Assembly (NCBI GenBank): GCA_002490425.1 | Contig: DKTZ01000035.1 | Span: 7,225-71,224 of the forward strand | Direction: 5' to 3' | DNA length: 64,000 bases | Source of the DNA: Ruminococcaceae bacterium UBA7217 | Lineage (GTDB): Bacteria > Bacillota > Clostridia > Oscillospirales > Acutalibacteraceae | In this document: positions 60,393 through 64,000 of the stretch, one piece after another | Numbering within the stretch: the first letter of the stretch is position 1 | Layout of the letters: each line of letters starts with the position of its first letter | Notes under the pieces: generated by a model | Told to the model about the DNA's origin: nothing | The model's input: the letters and a program-made list of their open reading frames with translations, nothing else | Database searches by the model: none | Position numbers and translations under genes: made by a program

Positions 60393-61868
60393 ATGAAAAA
60401 GTATATGAAAAAGTCCGAAATATGGACTTTCGGCATCGGTCTTTTCGGCGTTGCCTTAATGACAGGCTGGATGCCTGATTACACTGCAACTTTCTTTGCG
60501 GATTTTGCTTTTAAGGGCAAGGGCTTTGACCCTGACACTATGGCAAATGCCATTTCGGCAGTGTTCCTTGTTGCAGGTATTGTGGGCGCTGTGTGCGAGC
60601 TTGTTATCGGATATCTTGTTGACAACACACGTACAAAATTCGGCAAGGTAAAACCTTGGTTCGGCTTCGGCGTTATTCCGCTTGCTCTCGTTGCAATGCT
60701 CGTTTTCATTGCGCCGAACACAAACAGCCAAACTGCTGCAATTATTTGGATGTTCGTAATTTATTCACTTTACACGGCGTTCAGCTGTGCGGTTGAAAGC
60801 CCGTCAAACTGCTTCGGCTCGCTTTGCTCGCCCAACCCCGAGGAGCGTTCAAGCGCAATTTCAATTGCGTCATTCCTGCGCTCTGTCGGTCAGTCCGGCG
60901 GTATGGTTGTGCTTATGGTTGTTGCCGCAATTATGAAAGCCGTTATGGGCAAACAGCAGTATCAAAACGCAGAAGGCAGAGGTCTTGACCTTTTAATTTC
61001 CACCGCGGTTTGCGCTTTGGGACTTATTCTTTTTGTTATGATATTCTTTACCAACAACAAAGAAAATGTTCCCTATACAAATGAAAAGGTTAATCTTAAA
61101 GACGCAATTAAGGTTGTTTTCACCTATAAAAACCTTTTAATGGTTTCTCTTACAAAGCTTTGCGGCTTCGGCAGAGGCGTTTACGGCACGGTTTCTCTTT
61201 ACATAGCAGTTTACCTTTTAGGTTCAAAGGACTTAAAGCTTGCTTTGCTCCTGCCAATGGGTATCGGCACAGCTGTAGGCACACTGCTTGTAAACCTTGT
61301 TCTTAAAAAATTCTCCACAAAGCAGACATTTATTTTGTTCTGCATTTACGGTGCGTCATCAATGGGCATTCTGTTCCTTGTTTCAAGAGGAATAGGCTTT
61401 AACGACGGACTTATTATTCCGTTCCTTATTCTCAACTTCTTCTGCGGACTCCAGCACGGCAACACAAATGTTACACCCAATATTATGATTGCCGACTGTG
61501 TTGACGAAATCGAGTACAAAACCGGTAAGCGCCAGGACGGTCTTGCTTATGCAGGCTACGGTCTTTTCTCAAAGGTTGCATCTGCATTTACAAAGGGTCT
61601 CGGCCCGTGGCTCCTTTACACATGGTCAGGCTATATGGTTTCAACAGATGCAAACGTTGCATACGCTCAGCAATCCGACGCAACGCTTAATAAAATGCTT
61701 GCGATTTACACAATTATTCCCGCAATCTTCGTTATCTTGCAGGGTGTTCCGATTTTGTTCTACGATATGGTAGGTGAAAAGAAGGAAATGATTGTAAAAG
61801 CGCTTGCCGAGCGCCGCGAAGCCGCAAAAGCAAACGAAGCGAATGCCGAAACGGCAGTAGAAGGCTGA
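60393..61868 (+). CDS. GPH-family (MelB-like) sugar:cation symporter
   Basis: The 491-residue protein has 12 predicted membrane helices and the GPH signature GYLVDNTRTKFGKVKPWFGF near 73-92 that follows helix 2. RQDGLAYAGYGLFSKV near 381-396 is typical of the second half. These transporters bring in glycosides, pentosides or hexuronides with Na+ or H+. The sugar is not decidable. ATG 60393 is chosen because AAAGGAA is about seven bases upstream; the ATG at 60387 overlaps it. The gene is followed by an unknown anchored protein. Confidence 0.9.
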   Translation: MKKYMKKSEIWTFGIGLFGVALMTGWMPDYTATFFADFAFKGKGFDPDTMANAISAVFLVAGIVGAVCELVIGYLVDNTRTKFGKVKPWFGFGVIPLALVAMLVFIAPNTNSQTAAIIWMFVIYSLYTAFSCAVESPSNCFGSLCSPNPEERSSAISIASFLRSVGQSGGMVVLMVVAAIMKAVMGKQQYQNAEGRGLDLLISTAVCALGLILFVMIFFTNNKENVPYTNEKVNLKDAIKVVFTYKNLLMVSLTKLCGFGRGVYGTVSLYIAVYLLGSKDLKLALLLPMGIGTAVGTLLVNLVLKKFSTKQTFILFCIYGASSMGILFLVSRGIGFNDGLIIPFLILNFFCGLQHGNTNVTPNIMIADCVDEIEYKTGKRQDGLAYAGYGLFSKVASAFTKGLGPWLLYTWSGYMVSTDANVAYAQQSDATLNKMLAIYTIIPAIFVILQGVPILFYDMVGEKKEMIVKALAERREAAKANEANAETAVEG

Positions 61869-61881
61869 GGGGGTAACAGAT

Positions 61882-62793
61882 ATGAAAGAAAAAACCTTTA
61901 ATCTTAAAATATACGGTGCGATTGCTTTCTTTGCGGTTGCCGCCGCCCTTGCACTTATGGTTGTATTTACCTTCAAGAACAAATACACGGCATTCCACCC
62001 CGAAGAGGTAGCAAAAAACTATGCCGACACAATAGTTCAGACAGGTGACGGCTACAACGCTTATAAAAATGCGCTTGTAAGCAAAAGCTCAAAATACGGT
62101 GACTTTATCCGCAAGTACTATATGTACCCTGTAATTTACCGTGAAACAAATTACAAGCCTGGTGACAAAACAGACGAACTCAAAGGCTTTAACGACGAGT
62201 CATATATGAGCGACAAATCCAAAAACGATGACGGCTCACTTCAGGGTAAGGTTATCGAAAAGATGTACCCCTATTACGTTCAGCTCGCAGAAAACGGCTG
62301 GGACAACTACGATGAAATTTTCAAAAAATATTTTGAAGAGCTTGTACGTGTACGCAAAGAGATTTTCGGCGACGACTATATGACAGACGAGATTATGTTC
62401 ACAGCCCTTGAAAGCAATGTTAAGACATACGGCGAAACGCTGACAGGTACTGAGGACGAGTTTGACAAAAACACCAAAAAGCAAATTTCATTCAAGAGCA
62501 TAGGCGAATACGAAAAGGTGTACGGCGAGGATTACAAATTCACATCTTCTGTTGCAGGCGAAAAAGCGATTGACCTTAATACATACAAAGCAAATATTAA
62601 CGCAGATAAATTCGCTGAATACGGCGTTTCGGCAGACGATATTTCAGATGTTAAGTGCTATACCGTTGAAGTAAAAACGGCTGACGGAAAAACAGTTACA
62701 AGCGCAGATGTAACCGTTGTAAAAATCGGCAGCTCGTGGTATGTTGACTCTGCAGCAACTAACACTTCTCCCCTTTATTCGTTCTATAAATAA
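61882..62793 (+). CDS. membrane-anchored protein of unknown function
   Basis: The 303-residue protein has a cytoplasmic basic start, one membrane helix (residues 10-31) and a soluble domain of about 270 residues rich in Lys, Tyr and Asp. Notable stretches are NYADTIVQTGDGYNAYKNAL near 45-64 and VKIGSSWYVDSAATNTSPL near 279-297. The end reads like a beta-rich domain seen in NTF2-like or DUF-type lipoproteins. There is no lipobox. GAGGGGGT lies in the end of the symporter gene, so it is co-transcribed with it. The function is unknown; it may be a partner or regulator of the symporter. Confidence 0.75.
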   Translation: MKEKTFNLKIYGAIAFFAVAAALALMVVFTFKNKYTAFHPEEVAKNYADTIVQTGDGYNAYKNALVSKSSKYGDFIRKYYMYPVIYRETNYKPGDKTDELKGFNDESYMSDKSKNDDGSLQGKVIEKMYPYYVQLAENGWDNYDEIFKKYFEELVRVRKEIFGDDYMTDEIMFTALESNVKTYGETLTGTEDEFDKNTKKQISFKSIGEYEKVYGEDYKFTSSVAGEKAIDLNTYKANINADKFAEYGVSADDISDVKCYTVEVKTADGKTVTSADVTVVKIGSSWYVDSAATNTSPLYSFYK

Positions 62794-62807
62794 TTCTAAA
62801 TTACTTC

Positions 62808-62840
62808 GTAGGGTCAGGTTTCCATGCCTGACCCTTTTTT
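62808..62840 (+). terminator. TGTAGGG-type hairpin serving as terminator
   Basis: GGGTCAGG (62811-62818) pairs with CCTGACCC (62827-62834), loop TTTCCATG, tail TTTTTT. It has the same family consensus as 31104-31130. Confidence 0.8.
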
Positions 62841-62885
62841 GTTCTCGCCATTTAGTAGGGAATGTAATTTTCCGTTTCATACCCC

Positions 62886-62995
62886 TCATAAGTCGGCTGC
62901 GCTGACAGCTTCCCCCCTCGGGGGAAGCCTTTTTATGCCTTCCCCTCAAGGGGAAGGGGGACCGCATTAGCGGTGGATGAGGTGTAACGAATTTA
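62886..62995. repeat. composite palindromic repeat (GC-rich hairpins)
   Basis: GCTTCCCCC with GGGGGAAGC (about 62910-62928), CCTTCCCCT with AGGGGAAGG (about 62938-62958) and CCGCATTAGCGG (about 62961-62973) form consecutive hairpins, with GTCGGCTGCGCTGAC at the left. The right boundary is GGTGGATGAGGTG. The interval 62841-63044 has no gene; the pattern is an interspersed repeat of the kind common in gut Clostridia. Confidence 0.6.
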
Positions 62996-63044
62996 ATTCA
63001 ACAGAAAACAGTCGTCGCCCTACAAATTAAATTTACATATTTAC

Positions 63045-63620
63045 TTATATATACAGCGGTTCATTTTGCTTTCCGTTTGTTAAAACGAAATCCAGTGTTT
63101 CAGGTATTTTCGTAAAATCCGCCACTATTGAATTAGGCTTGTTCAGGGGGTCATCCTGCCGCATCGGAACAAAATAAATATTTTTGCTGTTCATTAAAAG
63201 CCCTATGTTCTTTGCCGCAGCGCCCAGTGCGTCATTTGTCGAAACCGCAATTATAATCGGTCTGCAATTCCGCAGGTGTGCCTTTGCGGACAGAGTAACC
63301 GATGTATCCGTTATTCCGTTTGCCATTTTACCGAGAGTGTTGCCGGTACAGGGCGCAATTACGAGCGCATCCAAAAGCATTTTCGGCCCTATCGGTTCTG
63401 CACCGCAAATTGTATGGATTATTTTTTTACCCGTTATATCTTCAATCTGCTTAATAAAATCTTCTGCTTTGCCGAAGCGGGTATCAGTTGAATATGAAAC
63501 ACCCGACATTATGGGAATTACATTGTACCCCAGGGAAACAAGCGCTTCAATCTGCGGGATAACCTTTTTAAACGTGCAAAACGAACCGCACAAAGCAAAT
63601 CCCACATTCGATTTACTCAT
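63045..63620 (-). CDS. spoVFB: dipicolinate synthase subunit B
   Basis: SpoVFB is the flavoprotein-like subunit of dipicolinate synthase, which makes the spore-core calcium chelator DPA in the mother cell. The 191-residue product has the flavoprotein-type motifs GFALCGSFCTFKKVI near 7-21, PIMSGVSYSTDTRFG near 36-50, DALVIAPCTGNTLGKMANG near 84-102 and VSTNDALGAAAKN near 126-138. GAGGAGGAG precedes the ATG and the gene overlaps the end of spoVFA by eight bases. It supports the endospore assignment together with sigma-G and SpoVB. Confidence 0.92.
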   Translation of the reverse strand: MSKSNVGFALCGSFCTFKKVIPQIEALVSLGYNVIPIMSGVSYSTDTRFGKAEDFIKQIEDITGKKIIHTICGAEPIGPKMLLDALVIAPCTGNTLGKMANGITDTSVTLSAKAHLRNCRPIIIAVSTNDALGAAAKNIGLLMNSKNIYFVPMRQDDPLNKPNSIVADFTKIPETLDFVLTNGKQNEPLYI

Positions 63621-64000
63621 CTTTCTCCTCCTCTTGTAAAGTTTTAACTATCTTCTTTCCGATAAGCTCCCCTGCCGTTTTTGCCGTGTATTTTCCAGGA
63701 AGTCCCGGCGCTTTTATTACACTTACCGAATATTTTTCCGCTTCTTCGGGGTTTACCCCGAAAGGTGCTGATGCAAGCTCGATTATTTTACAGTCGGGTC
63801 TTATTTTCCTGAGCGTTTCACTGTCAATTACTCTTTGCGGCACAGTGTTTATAATAATGTCGAATTTGTCGGCATACTCTGATAATTTATTCAGTTTTTC
63901 CGCTCTGCACCCTCGCAAAGAAGCGCCTGTCAGCGCCTCTTCGCTTCTTGCAAACACTGTCACATCGCAGGAAAGTTTTTTAAGCAAGTCTGCTGTTTCC
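63613..64000 (-). CDS. spoVFA: dipicolinate synthase subunit A (5' end outside window)
   Basis: This open frame runs off the right edge of the window, so only the C-terminal 128 or so residues are seen, including FDIIINTVPQRVID, a NAD-binding-domain-like segment, and KIIELASAPFGV and APGLPGKYTAKTAGELI, conserved in dipicolinate synthase subunit A. SpoVFA is the NAD(P)H-dependent reductase-like subunit that pairs with SpoVFB. The stop at 63613 lies eight bases within spoVFB, so both are co-translated. Start and N-terminus cannot be judged. Confidence 0.88.
   Translation of the reverse strand, partial: ETADLLKKLSCDVTVFARSEEALTGASLRGCRAEKLNKLSEYADKFDIIINTVPQRVIDSETLRKIRPDCKIIELASAPFGVNPEEAEKYSVSVIKAPGLPGKYTAKTAGELIGKKIVKTLQEEEKDE

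Noticed and set aside
1..64000. CRISPR arrays, tRNA/rRNA genes, phage or transposase genes
   Set aside because: I looked for regularly spaced direct repeats, cloverleaf patterns and integrase or transposase motifs by eye and found none; a dedicated search could still find a missed tRNA.

Overview
The window looks like chromosomal DNA of an anaerobic, endospore-forming member of the class Clostridia, most likely a gut Ruminococcaceae/Oscillospirales-type organism. The evidence is moderate GC, strong Shine-Dalgarno sites and TTGACA/TATAAT-type promoters. It carries sporulation genes (sigma-G, a YlmC/YmxH protein, SpoVB, dipicolinate synthase), [FeFe] hydrogenases with a bifunctional AdhE, a dockerin-bearing hydrolase, and short palindromic repeats between genes. 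I saw no rRNA, tRNA, phage, transposase or CRISPR array.

Layout. 0-7 kb: two HAD phosphatases, PduL-type phosphotransacylase, a membrane protein, GlmS, a small two-gene regulatory locus (XRE regulator plus a 55-aa protein) flanked by twin palindromes, then sigG and ylmC. 7-10 kb: zapA, a U32 peptidase/RlhA-like protein and dut. 10-21 kb (minus strand): a tightly packed transcript recJ-rel-dtd-MBL-hemZ-udk-spoVB-mazG-hup, then rqcP. 21-27.7 kb: a GtrB-like glycosyltransferase diverging from glmU-pth-mfd. GlmU lacks the signature catalytic residues of its uridylyltransferase domain. 27.7-34 kb: an OpgB/LtaS-like phosphoglycerol transferase, a metallophosphoesterase, thiamine pyrophosphokinase, YlmH and CapA. 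34-40 kb (minus): potABCD, then a divergent GDPD-like protein and a diacylglycerol-kinase-like lipid kinase. 40-41.7 kb: an ECF S-component-like protein and a LysR regulator.

41.8-50 kb is a fermentation/H2 module: adhE behind a Rex-like operator, an APH-fold kinase, a thioredoxin-fold [2Fe-2S] protein, a PAS-containing putative sensory [FeFe] hydrogenase, a SpoIIE-type phosphatase and a catalytic-type group B-like [FeFe] hydrogenase. The order suggests redox/H2 sensing coupled to ethanol and H2 production.

50-52.3 kb is the most interesting locus. A minus-strand promoter and cobalamin riboswitch with an intrinsic terminator control two exported proteins. One is a lipoprotein ending in a DUF4430/transcobalamin-beta-like domain. 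The other is a wall/membrane-anchored protein resembling the alpha/alpha-toroid (transcobalamin-alpha-like) fold. Together they look like a split, surface-attached transcobalamin analogue for corrinoid capture. Next to it lies a multi-hairpin element bracketed by two copies of a 21-bp terminator sequence.

52.6-64 kb: a dockerin-tagged alpha/beta hydrolase, an S1-domain protein, DUF951-prfA-(frameshifted small gene)-sua5-coaE-M18 aminopeptidase, repeats, a GPH-family sugar symporter preceded by a promoter-proximal terminator with an unknown anchored partner, more repeats, and finally spoVFB with a window-truncated spoVFA. All functional calls rest on reading motifs and synteny; no searches were run.
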